Notes under the pieces: generated by a model
What the model saw: only the letters and a program-made list of their open reading frames with translations
Databases searched by the model: none
What the model was told of the DNA's origin: nothing
Source of the DNA: Nibricoccus aquaticus
GTDB taxonomy: Bacteria; Verrucomicrobiota; Verrucomicrobiia; Opitutales; Opitutaceae
Length of the DNA stretch: 64,000 bases
NCBI RefSeq assembly: GCF_002310495.1
Contig: NZ_CP023344.1
Span: 2,931,501 to 2,995,500 of the forward strand
Reading direction: 5' to 3'
Part shown: positions 16,187 to 24,053 of the stretch, piece after piece
Layout of the letters: every line of letters begins with the position of its first letter
How positions within the stretch are numbered: the stretch's first letter is position 1
Program-made: the position numbers and the translations under genes

Positions 16187-17281
16187 ATGCCGAATAGCTT
16201 TGGAAAGAACTTCACGATCAGCACCTGGGGCGAGAGTCATGGCGCGGGGGTGGGCGTGGTGATCGATGGGTGTCCGCCGAATCTGCCGATCACGGCGGAT
16301 GAAATCCAAGTGGAGCTGGACCGGCGGCGTCCGGGGCAGAGTGACATCGTGACGCCGCGCAAGGAGGAGGATCGCGTGGAGATTATTTCAGGGATCTTCG
16401 AGGGCAAAACCACGGGAACGCCGATCGCGATGCTGGTGAGGAATGCCGATCACCGGTCGAGCGCGTACTCGGAGATGAAGGACAAGTTCCGGCCGTCGCA
16501 CGCGGATTTCACTTATCAATCGAAGTTCGGCATTCGCGATCATGCGGGTGGCGGGCGGAGCTCGGCGCGCGAGACGATCGGGCGTGTGGCGGCGGGGGCG
16601 ATCGCGAAGAAGATACTGGCGTCGGCCGGCGTGGAGATCCGGGCATTTGTCACGCGAATACAGGACATCGCGGCGCCGGAGAGTGCGTTGGAGAATTTCC
16701 CGGCGGCTGCGGACGTGGAGGCGACGGCGATTCGCTGTCCGCATGGCGAGACGGCGGCGAAGATGATCGAGCGGATCAAGGCGGTGCGCTCGGAAGGCGA
16801 TTCGGTGGGCGGCGTGATCCGGTGTCGCGTGCGGGGAATCCCGGCGGGATTGGGCGAGCCGGTGTTTGACCGGCTGGAGGCCGATCTGGGGAAGGCGATG
16901 CTGTCGCTGCCGGCGACGAAGGGATTTGAGGTGGGGAGCGGTTTTGGCGGGACGCTGCTGAAGGGATCGGAGCACAATGATTTGTTTGAAGTGCGGGACG
17001 GCAAGACGCGCACGGTGACGAATCGCTCGGGTGGGATTCAGGGAGGGATTAGCAATGGGGAGGAGATTTTCTTCAACGTGGCGTTCAAGCCGACGGCGAC
17101 GATTTTGCAGCTGCAGAAGACGGTCGATGTGCAGGGGAACGCGACGGAGTTGATGGGCAAGGGGCGTCACGATGCGTGTGTGTTGCCGCGGGCGGTGCCG
17201 ATCGTGGAAGCGATGGCGGCGCTGGTGCTGGTCGATCACTGGATGCGGCAGAATGCGCAGAACGGGACGTTTCGGTTTTGA
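16187..17281 (+). CDS. aroC: Chorismate synthase
   Basis: A 364-residue cytosolic enzyme that converts 5-enolpyruvylshikimate 3-phosphate to chorismate with reduced FMN, the last common step of the shikimate pathway. Family signatures are clear: [17 protein letters not shown] near the start, [27 protein letters not shown], and near the C-terminus the [18 protein letters not shown] segment. Length is normal. It lies alone between the secretin and the sigma factor gene; its product feeds PabB encoded 7 kb downstream, though the genes are not in one operon. Confidence 0.96.
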   Translation: MPNSFGKNFTISTWGESHGAGVGVVIDGCPPNLPITADEIQVELDRRRPGQSDIVTPRKEEDRVEIISGIFEGKTTGTPIAMLVRNADHRSSAYSEMKDKFRPSHADFTYQSKFGIRDHAGGGRSSARETIGRVAAGAIAKKILASAGVEIRAFVTRIQDIAAPESALENFPAAADVEATAIRCPHGETAAKMIERIKAVRSEGDSVGGVIRCRVRGIPAGLGEPVFDRLEADLGKAMLSLPATKGFEVGSGFGGTLLKGSEHNDLFEVRDGKTRTVTNRSGGIQGGISNGEEIFFNVAFKPTATILQLQKTVDVQGNATELMGKGRHDACVLPRAVPIVEAMAALVLVDHWMRQNAQNGTFRF

Positions 17282-17550
17282 GATGACGTGGGCGGGAGGG
17301 GCAGCGCGGGCGGTGGTGAGGGGATTGCGATGGTGAGGTGAAACGCGAAGACGCAACGAGGCGAAGATCGAGCGCGAGGAGGCGGATAGTTCACCGCAGA
17401 GGCGCGGAGGACGCGGAGAAACGGAGCGGGCGGGGCGGAGTTTTGCAGGTGGGGAGGAGTGGCCGTAAAGAGGCGCAAAAAGACGCAAAGTGATGAGCGG
17501 AGTTTTCTTTGTTCGGTTCCTGCATCGGTGGCCAATAGTCATGTGAAGCC
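17282..17550. other. Repeat-bearing intergenic region before the sigma factor gene
   Basis: 269 bases without a gene. It contains three fragments of dispersed repeats: a CGCGAAGACGCAACGAGGCG unit at about 17344-17363, a CCGCAGAGGCGCGGAGGACG unit at about 17394-17413, and a GTAAAGAGGCGCAAAAAGAC unit at about 17465-17484. No promoter could be fixed by eye. Confidence 0.5.
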
Positions 17551-19116
17551 ATGATGGATGATGCGCAGTTGATCGGACGGTTTTTGGAGTCGAAGGACTC
17601 CGGGGCGTTTGGCGCGCTCGTGGAGCGGCATGTGGGGATGGTTTATCGGACGGCGCTGAGGTTGGTGGCGGGCGATGCGCATCGGGCGGAGGATGTGGCG
17701 CAGAGCGTGTTTACGTTGCTGGCGCGGAAGGCGGATTCGTTGCGCGGTTATGCGAGTATAGCGGGCTGGCTTTATGAAGCTACGCGGCGGATCGCGCGCG
17801 ATGTGCGGCGAAGCGAAGAGCGACGGAGGCGTCGCGAGAAAGGAGCGTTTGTTATGAGCGAATATTTGGATGATGGTGCGGGCGCGAAGGTGGGCGCCGG
17901 TGGCGATGGGGCGTCGGTGGATTGGGAGGCGGTGCGGCCGGTGCTGGATGAGGCGCTGGGGGAGTTGAGCGTGGCGGAGCGGGAAGCGGTGCTGCTGCGG
18001 TTTTTTGGCGGGAAGGGGTTTGGAGAGATCGGGGCGGCGCTCCGGTTGAGCGAGGATGCCGCGCGGATGCGGACGAGCCGGGCGTTGGAGAAATTGCGCG
18101 GGTTGCTGGAGCGGCGCGGCGTGAAATCGACGTCAGCAGCGCTCGGTGTGGCGCTGGCGGGCGATGCGGCGATGGGGGCTCCGGTGGGGCTGGCGGCGAT
18201 GGTTTCGCAGGGGGCGTTGGCGGGGGTGGCGTCGGGCGGTGCGGGTGTGGCGCTGGGCTTCGGCGCGGTGGGATTTATGAGTGTGATCAAAACGGTGGGA
18301 GTGGTGGCGGTCGCTGGAGTGGCGACCTTTTTTGCGGTTAAGGAAATCTCCGCGAAGCGCGATACGGAGGCAGTGCTAGCGGGCGTGAAGGCCGAATATG
18401 CAATGCTGTTGGGAAAAGCTGAAGAGGCTGAACGTGCGTTGAAACTGGCGGAGCAGGAGGCGGCAAGACGTGCGGAGGAAAAGGCAGCTGCCGCAGCGGC
18501 GTTTGCGAAAGCGGAGAAGGAAAAACCGAAGGAGGATCCGGTGGCGCTGGGCGATGCGTTGATGGCGAAACATCCAGAGGTGAAGACCGCGTTGATCGCG
18601 CAGTATCGAGCGGGCGTGGTGCTTAAGTATCTGCCTTTTTATCGGGAGCTGAAACTGACGGCAGAGCAGCGGGCGCAGTTTGAGGAGATTCAGCTCTCGA
18701 ATGAGATCCCCGGGATATCCTTGGATGATGGGCGGATAAGTCTGCGCATACCGCGGAAACTCAAAAGTGCGGAACGGAATCAAAAGCTGAAGGAGCTACT
18801 AGGAGATGAAGGCTATAAAGCGCTTGGTCAGTTTGAGCAGGAGGCCGGAGTGAGGGCGGAGGCGGAGAGGACCGCCGCGCTTTTATTCGACGGGGGCGCA
18901 TCGGTTACGCAGGAGCAAGGCAAGGCGTTGGCGAAGCTTTTTGGCAGGGAGAGGGGAGCGCCGGGCATGACTGCGACGCAGTATTGGGAGAAAATCCGTG
19001 CGGAGGCGTCGCGGTTTTTGTCTACGGAGCAGCTGTCGGTCCTGAGCGTCAAACAACTCCAAGCCGAGGCGGCATGGGCGAATCAACAGGCGGCGAAACG
19101 GAGTCTCAGAAAGTAA
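17551..19116 (+). CDS. ECF-type sigma factor with transmembrane anchor and C-terminal extracytoplasmic domain
   Basis: A 521-residue fusion. Residues about 10-90 form sigma region 2 (ALVERHVGMVYRTALRLVAG, AEDVAQSVFTLLARKA) and about 128-185 region 4 (ELSVAEREAVLLRFFGGKGF). Then follow a Gly/Ala-rich hydrophobic stretch with one transmembrane helix around 240-264, a Lys/Glu/Ala coiled coil at about 270-325, and a C-terminal domain to 521. Normal ECF factors end near residue 190. The topology places the C-terminal domain outside the cytoplasm, so the protein may sense a signal itself instead of relying on a separate anti-sigma factor; that is inference. The next gene starts 5 bases after the stop and shares the C-terminal domain. 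Confidence 0.85.
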   Translation: MMDDAQLIGRFLESKDSGAFGALVERHVGMVYRTALRLVAGDAHRAEDVAQSVFTLLARKADSLRGYASIAGWLYEATRRIARDVRRSEERRRRREKGAFVMSEYLDDGAGAKVGAGGDGASVDWEAVRPVLDEALGELSVAEREAVLLRFFGGKGFGEIGAALRLSEDAARMRTSRALEKLRGLLERRGVKSTSAALGVALAGDAAMGAPVGLAAMVSQGALAGVASGGAGVALGFGAVGFMSVIKTVGVVAVAGVATFFAVKEISAKRDTEAVLAGVKAEYAMLLGKAEEAERALKLAEQEAARRAEEKAAAAAAFAKAEKEKPKEDPVALGDALMAKHPEVKTALIAQYRAGVVLKYLPFYRELKLTAEQRAQFEEIQLSNEIPGISLDDGRISLRIPRKLKSAERNQKLKELLGDEGYKALGQFEQEAGVRAEAERTAALLFDGGASVTQEQGKALAKLFGRERGAPGMTATQYWEKIRAEASRFLSTEQLSVLSVKQLQAEAAWANQQAAKRSLRK

Positions 19117-19120
19117 GCGT

Positions 19121-20050
19121 ATGAACAACCGGTGGATGAAAGGCGTGCTGTGGATTTCGCTCTTGAGCTGGACGGCGGGCTCTGGGGCAGTGTGGACGTG
19201 GGCGAAAGCGGCGCGTGACAGGGCCGAGCAGGAGCGCGTGGTGTGTGAAGTACGTCTGCAGGAATTGAAAGCGCGCTTCCATGCGATTGAAAAACGCCGG
19301 AGCGGAGTCGAGAACGCGGAAACGAACGAACGTGCCAAGGCGGATAAAGCGAAAGCGGACGCGGAGAAAACGGCGCTCATGAAAGCACTGGCTCCTAAGC
19401 AATCGGAGCAGCGACTGGATAAAGATCCGCAGTTGCAGCTTTTGAAATTGAAGGCGTTACGCGCAGATTTGGTCGTGAAGTACGGAGTGTTTTTGCGGGA
19501 GAAAAAGCTGACGTCAGAACAGATCGAGCGGTTGAGTGCAGCGTGGTCGGATTATGAGGCTGCCAAGCTGGATATCGCGGCGATCCGCCGGGATCATAAA
19601 CTCGGATACGACGATCCGGCGGTGGCGGTTCAGCGTAAAGAGGCGCAGGCGGCGCTGGCTGTGGCTGAGAAGGCGGTGCTTGGCGAAGAGGGATTTAAGG
19701 ACTTCGACCAGTTCAGGCGGATGCAGCCGATGCGGGAACTGGTGCTGGGCTATGTGGGTAAAGCGGCGTTGCTAGGGGTGCCAGCGACTGAGGAGCAGGT
19801 GACACGGGTGACAGAGGTGCTGGCGGCGATGAACACGAATTTCCGAAACGGAGGGCAGGTGCAATTTGGGGAGATGGACTGGGATGCCGGCTGGGCGAAA
19901 GCGCGGGAGTTTATGTCGGCGGAACAATATGAGTTGCTCGTGGCCGAGACAAACGAGCGGCGCACGATGCACGACGTGATGGATGCCACGGTCTTTATCC
20001 ATGAGGAGCTGGCCAAGGAAGATGCGACCAAAGCGGCTGCGACGCGATGA
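19121..20050 (+). CDS. Membrane-anchored coiled-coil protein paralogous to the sigma factor C-terminal domain
   Basis: A 309-residue protein: an N-terminal membrane anchor at about residues 8-28, a charged coiled coil at about 30-95, then a domain that aligns with the C-terminal domain of the upstream sigma factor. Matching landmarks in the same order are KYGVFLREKKLTSEQ against KYLPFYRELKLTAEQ, VLGEEGFKDFDQF against LLGDEGYKALGQF, and FMSAEQYELLV against FLSTEQLSVLS. It lies 4 bases after the sigma gene and must be co-transcribed. It is probably a partner or competitor in the same signalling unit. No named family is recognised. Confidence 0.75.
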   Translation: MNNRWMKGVLWISLLSWTAGSGAVWTWAKAARDRAEQERVVCEVRLQELKARFHAIEKRRSGVENAETNERAKADKAKADAEKTALMKALAPKQSEQRLDKDPQLQLLKLKALRADLVVKYGVFLREKKLTSEQIERLSAAWSDYEAAKLDIAAIRRDHKLGYDDPAVAVQRKEAQAALAVAEKAVLGEEGFKDFDQFRRMQPMRELVLGYVGKAALLGVPATEEQVTRVTEVLAAMNTNFRNGGQVQFGEMDWDAGWAKAREFMSAEQYELLVAETNERRTMHDVMDATVFIHEELAKEDATKAAATR

Positions 20051-20121
20051 GTTGAGGGTCGTGCCTTGATCGCGGGATTGCCGGAGATCTTCGGAAGAAG
20101 CCGCTGGCGGTTTTTTGGGGA

Positions 20122-20925
20122 ATGGGTTTTGTGCGCGGCATGAATGATTCAGCGAAACCTCTTGTTTATGTGATCCTCGGTGCCTCTGGGTCCGGGCGGC
20201 GTGAGGTGCTGGCGGATTTGATCACGGATGGGCTCGATTCGGATGAGCAGGCGGTCGTGTTGCTCGCGGAGGGCGAGGCGGCGGATGAGCGCGATGCGAA
20301 GCTGGGGAGAATTGTGCGCTGGCGGTTTCTCGGGGCGGAAGCGGGGATCGAGGTGCCGGAGGGCGCGATCGAGGGGGCGACGCATGTGTTTTTCGTGACG
20401 GATGGGCGGGGGAATCCGGTGGATCAGCTGGAGGCGTTCAAGCCTTGGGTGGAGTCGAGCGGCGCGGAGATGGCCCGGGTGTTCACCGTCGTGGATTGTC
20501 AGCTCGCGGAAAAAAATAAGGCGCTGATCGCGTGGTATGAGGCGTGCATCCACTTTTCGGATGTGGTGCTGCTGACGAAGCGCGAGGGCGTGGCGAACAA
20601 GTGGATGTCGGATTTCCAGACGTTGTTTAAGGATAAGTTTTATCCGGCGCTTTTTGAGATGGTGAAGGGCGGACGGGTGAAGAATCCGCCGTTGCTGCTG
20701 GAGCCCGAGGCGCGGCGGATGTCGCATCTGTTCGATGAGCCGGATTGGGTCGTCGATGGCGTCGATGCCGAGGAGATGATCGAGACGGGCGAGGACGATG
20801 CTGAGGAAGGCACGGCGCTGAACGAAGAGGTCGAGGTCACACAGGCGGTCGATCCGTACATGGAGCGGCGGCTGGGTGGGCGGCGCGTGATCGAGATCCC
20901 GGACGTGGCGAAGTTTCTGGGTTGA
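20122..20925 (+). CDS. P-loop NTPase, possibly CobW/G3E-like, with acidic C-terminus
   Basis: A protein of 267 residues (261 if the second ATG at 20140 is used). It has a P-loop-like GASGSGRREV near the N-terminus, an alternating beta/alpha core, and a segment VVDCQLAEKNKALIAWYEAC...DVVLLTKRE that recalls the end of the CobW/HypB/UreG G domain, with TKRE in place of the usual NKxD specificity motif. The last 60 residues are strongly acidic (EDDAEEGTALNEEVEV). CobW-type proteins insert metals; a metal-handling role here is a weak inference. It stands alone after the sigma factor pair. Confidence 0.5.
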   Translation: MGFVRGMNDSAKPLVYVILGASGSGRREVLADLITDGLDSDEQAVVLLAEGEAADERDAKLGRIVRWRFLGAEAGIEVPEGAIEGATHVFFVTDGRGNPVDQLEAFKPWVESSGAEMARVFTVVDCQLAEKNKALIAWYEACIHFSDVVLLTKREGVANKWMSDFQTLFKDKFYPALFEMVKGGRVKNPPLLLEPEARRMSHLFDEPDWVVDGVDAEEMIETGEDDAEEGTALNEEVEVTQAVDPYMERRLGGRRVIEIPDVAKFLG

Positions 20926-21105
20926 GTGGGCTGATGGGGCGTTTGTCGGAATTTTTAACCACAGATTTCACGGATGGGAATGGATACGGAGGGCTGAGGT
21001 GGACTGGTTCCGGATCGCGTGGGTTGGTCACTCCCGGGGTTTGGTTAATCGCGAAGACGCGAAGGCGCTAAGGTCGGAGCGAAGGATCGGATACTGAAAT
21101 GGGAT

Positions 21106-21191
21106 GAACCACAGAGGCACAGAGGGTACGGAGAGGAGGAATGCAGGAGGCTCTTCGGTTTGTTCTCTGTGAGCTCTGTGTCTCTGTGGTT
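21106..21191. repeat. Long imperfect palindrome, ACCACAGAG repeat family (second copy)
   Basis: The left arm begins ACCACAGAGGCACAGAGGG near 21107 and the right arm ends GAGCTCTGTGTCTCTGTGGT near 21190. The architecture is the same as at 1543-1612 but with a longer loop of about 26 bases. The loop sequences differ while the arms are conserved, as expected for a dispersed structural repeat. Confidence 0.75.
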
Positions 21192-21196
21192 CTAAA

Positions 21197-21231
21197 TAAA
21201 AATCCGCGCGGGCAGACCGGCGCGGATTTTT
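21197..21231. terminator. Bidirectional rho-independent terminator
   Basis: AAAAATCCGCGC (21197-21208) and GCGCGGATTTTT (21219-21230) form a perfect 12-pair stem with a 10-base loop, flanked by T-runs on both strands. It lies between two convergent genes, the P-loop NTPase gene on the plus strand and the KDPG aldolase gene on the minus strand, and would end transcription from both. Confidence 0.85.
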
Positions 21232-21321
21232 TGAAGGGCTCGCTGTTGAGGCGGGCGGCCCGGGTTCCGAGGACGACACGGAGGTCGTCCCTCCATTGGC
21301 AAACGCAGGCAGTGCGAGAGA

Positions 21322-21960
21322 TTACTTCGCGGCGGCGACTGCGGCGGCGAAGGCTTTGGCTTTGGCGGTGATGGCGGCCCAGTTCTTTTCCTTGAGCGCT
21401 TTCGCATCAACGAGGGAGCTGCCGGCGGCGGTGGCCATGGCGCCGGCTTTGAGGAAGTCGCCGACGTTGGTTTCGTTCACGCCGCCGGTGGGCACGAAGT
21501 CGATCTGGGGGAAGGGGGCTTTGACGGATTTGATGTAGTTGGGGCCGAAGAATTCGGCGGGGAAGATCTTGATGGCGTCTGAGCCGGCTTCCCAGGCGCG
21601 GAGGATTTCGGTGGGAGTGAAGGCACCGGAGAAAATCGGAATGCTGTAGCGTTTGCAGACCTCGATGACGTCGGGGCGGGTGGCGGGTGTGACGATGAAC
21701 TTGGCTCCGGCGAGGATGCCGGCGCGGGCGGTTTCGGCGTCTAGGACGGTGCCGAGGCCGAAGATGAAATCGGGGAGTTCGGCAGTGGCTTTTTCGAGGA
21801 CGCGGATGGCGCCCGGGGTCGTCATGGTGAGCTCGATGCTCGTGAGGCCGCCCTCGGCGAGCGCCTTGGCGCAATCGAGGAGACCATCGGGACCGTCGGC
21901 GCGGATGAGCGCGACGACCTTCTCGGACTTAATTTTTGTGAGAACGGCGTCTTTTTTCAT
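21322..21960 (-). CDS. eda: 2-keto-3-deoxy-6-phosphogluconate aldolase-like protein
   Basis: A 212-residue class I aldolase of the KDPG/KHG family, which cleaves 2-keto-3-deoxy-6-phosphogluconate to pyruvate and glyceraldehyde 3-phosphate. Visible features: VVALIRADGPDG at the N-terminus, the catalytic Glu in SIELTMTTPGA, the Schiff-base Lys in AIKIFPAEFFGP, and the phosphate loop in VPTGGVNETN. The C-terminus is Ala/Lys-rich. It is a single gene, convergent with the P-loop NTPase gene. Substrate specificity (KDPG, KHG or KDPGal) cannot be settled from sequence. Confidence 0.9.
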   Translation of the reverse strand: MKKDAVLTKIKSEKVVALIRADGPDGLLDCAKALAEGGLTSIELTMTTPGAIRVLEKATAELPDFIFGLGTVLDAETARAGILAGAKFIVTPATRPDVIEVCKRYSIPIFSGAFTPTEILRAWEAGSDAIKIFPAEFFGPNYIKSVKAPFPQIDFVPTGGVNETNVGDFLKAGAMATAAGSSLVDAKALKEKNWAAITAKAKAFAAAVAAAK

Positions 21961-22259
21961 GGGGAGTGGGGTTGTAGGCGCGGGAGGGGCGGCGGGGAAA
22001 CTTTTTTTGCGAAACAGAAGCCGGCGGTGTGCGGAGGGTTAGTCGGACTTTTTTTAACCACAGATTACGCAGATGGGGAAGGATGGGGAGCGGGTCGGAA
22101 GGGTGGATGTGTGAAGGCAGGCGGTGAATCTTGGTGGGGGATGTAGCGTGATACGTTACAAGCTGGGTGGGGGGAGGAGGGTGGCGAGGGGGCGGACGCT
22201 TCGGAAAGCGGCGCTTGGCGTCGGGGGGAAGTTGGTTCACACCGGGCGCTCCTCGCTTG
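21961..22259. other. Divergent intergenic region, eda to folP
   Basis: 299 bases without a gene. It holds an ACCACAGATTACGCAGATGG repeat fragment near 22056-22075 and GC-rich sequence. It must carry the promoters of eda (leftward) and the folate operon (rightward), but no convincing -35/-10 elements were recognised. Confidence 0.5.
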
Positions 22260-23180
22260 ATGACCATCGATCCTAACAACCTCGTGTCAGTCCCTGGTGT
22301 GCGTTTGTGGCGTTGCCGCGAGCGGGTGATCGAGCTCGGCGGGGCACCGGTGATCATGGGGATTTTGAATGTGACGCCGGATTCGTTTTTCGACGGCGGG
22401 AAACATGCGCTGCGGGAAAGTGCGGTGGCGCAAGCGGAGCGCATGGTGGCGGACGGGGCGGGAATCGTCGATGTGGGCGGGCAATCGACGCGGCCGGGGT
22501 TTGTGGAGATTTCGGCGGAGGAGGAAATCGCGCGCGTGGTGCCGGTGATCGAGGCGCTGGTGCGGTTGGGGAAAGCGGTGGTGTCGATCGACACGTACAA
22601 ACCGGCGGTGGCGCGGGCGGCGCTCGAAGCGGGGGCGCAGGTGGTGAATGACGTGCATGGGTTGCAGGGCGCGCCGGAGATGGCGCGGCTGGCGGGGGAG
22701 TATGGCGCGGCGGTGGTGGCGATGCATCACGACGAGCGGTTTCGCGATTATGTGCGGAGGCCGGGTGATACGGCGCATGGGATCGCGGTGGTGGATTTGA
22801 TCGAGCGGATGAAGATGTGGCTGGCGCGTTCGCTGGAGATCGCGGCGGAGGCGGGCGTGACGGCGGAGCGGGTGGTACTCGATCCGGGTATCGGCTTTTT
22901 CAAGACGCAGGAGCAGAATCTCGAAATCATGGGGCGGCTGGCGGGATTGCGCGGGTTGGGTTGTCCGCTGCTGCTGGGGGCTTCGCGGAAGTCGGTCATC
23001 GGGCATGTGCTGGGCGGGCAGCCGGTGGAGGACCGGCTTGAAGGCACTCTGGCGACGACGACGCTGGCGGTATGGCAGGGCGTGGAGATCGTGCGCGTGC
23101 ATGATGTCGCGGCGAATGTGCGGGCGGCGCGGATGGCGAGCGCGATCCGGGCGCAGTCGTTGCATCCTTTTCATTCCTGA
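22260..23180 (+). CDS. folP: Dihydropteroate synthase
   Basis: A 306-residue TIM-barrel enzyme that joins 6-hydroxymethyl-dihydropterin diphosphate and p-aminobenzoate. Signatures: IMGILNVTPDSFFDGG near residue 30, VDVGGQSTRPGF (both pterin-binding signature regions), SIDTYKP, NDVHG, and LDPGIGFFKT towards the C-terminus with GASRKS. The ATG at 22260 was chosen because upstream in-frame codons are Gly/Arg-rich and unlike the family. It is the first gene of a five-gene operon making the whole branch from pterin and chorismate to dihydropteroate; it overlaps folB by one base. Confidence 0.95.
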   Translation: MTIDPNNLVSVPGVRLWRCRERVIELGGAPVIMGILNVTPDSFFDGGKHALRESAVAQAERMVADGAGIVDVGGQSTRPGFVEISAEEEIARVVPVIEALVRLGKAVVSIDTYKPAVARAALEAGAQVVNDVHGLQGAPEMARLAGEYGAAVVAMHHDERFRDYVRRPGDTAHGIAVVDLIERMKMWLARSLEIAAEAGVTAERVVLDPGIGFFKTQEQNLEIMGRLAGLRGLGCPLLLGASRKSVIGHVLGGQPVEDRLEGTLATTTLAVWQGVEIVRVHDVAANVRAARMASAIRAQSLHPFHS

Positions 23181-23545
23181 TGAACGCACGCATCCATCTT
23201 CGGAACATGGCTTTTTATGGCTACCACGGCCATCTGACGGCGGAGAACGCGCTGGGGCAGCGGTTTCAAATCGATCTGACGCTGACGACGGACATCGCGC
23301 GGGCGACGAAGACGGACGATCTGGCGGACACGGTGGACTACGTGAACATCTATGCGATGTGCCGCGAGGTGGTTGAAGGCGCGCATGTGAAGCTGCTCGA
23401 AACGCTGGCGGGGCGGATCATGGATCGCGTGCTGGCGGATTTCGCGAGTGTGCAGAAAGTGGAGATCACGATTCGCAAGCCGTCGGTGCCGCTGCCGGGG
23501 GTGCTGGATCATGTGTCGCTCGAAACCAGTAAATCCCGTGAGTGA
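23180..23545 (+). CDS. folB: Dihydroneopterin aldolase
   Basis: A 121-residue enzyme that cleaves dihydroneopterin to hydroxymethyl-dihydropterin and glycolaldehyde. Visible landmarks are FYGYHGHLTAENALGQRF (the FxGxHG...E motif with the catalytic pair), DTVDYVNIYAMCREVVE, LLETLAGRIMDRVL with the substrate-binding Glu, and VEITIRKPSVPLPGVLD. Length is normal. Its last codons overlap the likely GTG start of folK at 23538. Confidence 0.93.
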   Translation: MNARIHLRNMAFYGYHGHLTAENALGQRFQIDLTLTTDIARATKTDDLADTVDYVNIYAMCREVVEGAHVKLLETLAGRIMDRVLADFASVQKVEITIRKPSVPLPGVLDHVSLETSKSRE

Positions 23546-24053
23546 AGTTTTCATAGGCCTCGGCGGAAATCTCGGCGATCGCGAGGCGCTGATGGCGGAG
23601 GCGTTGCGCAGGCTGGATGCGACGCCGGGCGTGAAGGTGGTGGCGGTTTCGTCGCTCTATGAGACGAAGCCGGTGGGACTGACGCAGCAGCCGGATTTTT
23701 TGAATCTGGTGGCGAAATTGAAGACGGAGCTGCCGCCGTATGCGTTGCTCAACACGTGCCTGCGGGTGGAGACCGAGCTGGGGCGGGAGCGGCGTGAGCG
23801 CTGGGGGCCGCGCACGGTGGATCTGGATGTGCTCTGGTGCGAAGGCGTGGCGCAGGCGGATGAAAAACTGACGATCCCGCATCCGCGGATGCATGAGCGG
23901 GCGTTTGTGCTGGTGCCGCTGGCTGAGCTGGCGCCGAAGTTGAAACTCGACGGGGTGCCGGTGGCGGAGCTGGTGGGCGCGCTCGGTGAAGAAGGCTCGG
24001 GTGTGCGGAAGAAGGGGGCGCTGTTCTGGCGCGAGTCGAAGAAGGCGGAGTGA
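23538..24053 (+). CDS. folK: 2-amino-4-hydroxy-6-hydroxymethyldihydropteridine diphosphokinase
   Basis: A 171-residue pyrophosphokinase producing the pterin diphosphate used by FolP. The frame begins VFIGLGGNLGDRE, then SSLYETKPVG, QPDFLNLVAKL, RWGPRTVDLDVLW (metal- and ATP-binding DLD) and IPHPRMHERAFVLVPL, all in family order. The GTG start at 23538, overlapping the folB stop, gives the expected N-terminus; upstream ATGs would add about 30 out-of-family residues. The C-terminal 20 residues are Lys/Arg-rich. It overlaps pabB by GTGA. Confidence 0.93.
   Translation: MSEVFIGLGGNLGDREALMAEALRRLDATPGVKVVAVSSLYETKPVGLTQQPDFLNLVAKLKTELPPYALLNTCLRVETELGRERRERWGPRTVDLDVLWCEGVAQADEKLTIPHPRMHERAFVLVPLAELAPKLKLDGVPVAELVGALGEEGSGVRKKGALFWRESKKAE

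Larger units (their letters stand above)
20926..21321. other. Repeat-rich intergenic region with terminator
   Basis: 396 bases without a gene. In order: an ACCACAGATTTCACGGATG fragment near 20957, a CGCGAAGACGCGAAGGCGC unit near 21049, the long ACCACAGAG palindrome at 21106-21191, a strong bidirectional terminator at 21197-21231, and a small GGACGAC/GTCGTCC hairpin at 21271-21290. Confidence 0.7.

Noticed and set aside
16388-17542. 384-codon minus-strand frame across aroC
   Set aside because: Arg/His-rich antisense shadow of a highly conserved enzyme gene.
22287-23189. 300-codon minus-strand frame across folP
   Set aside because: Arg/His/Pro-rich antisense shadow; folP has full pterin-binding signatures.
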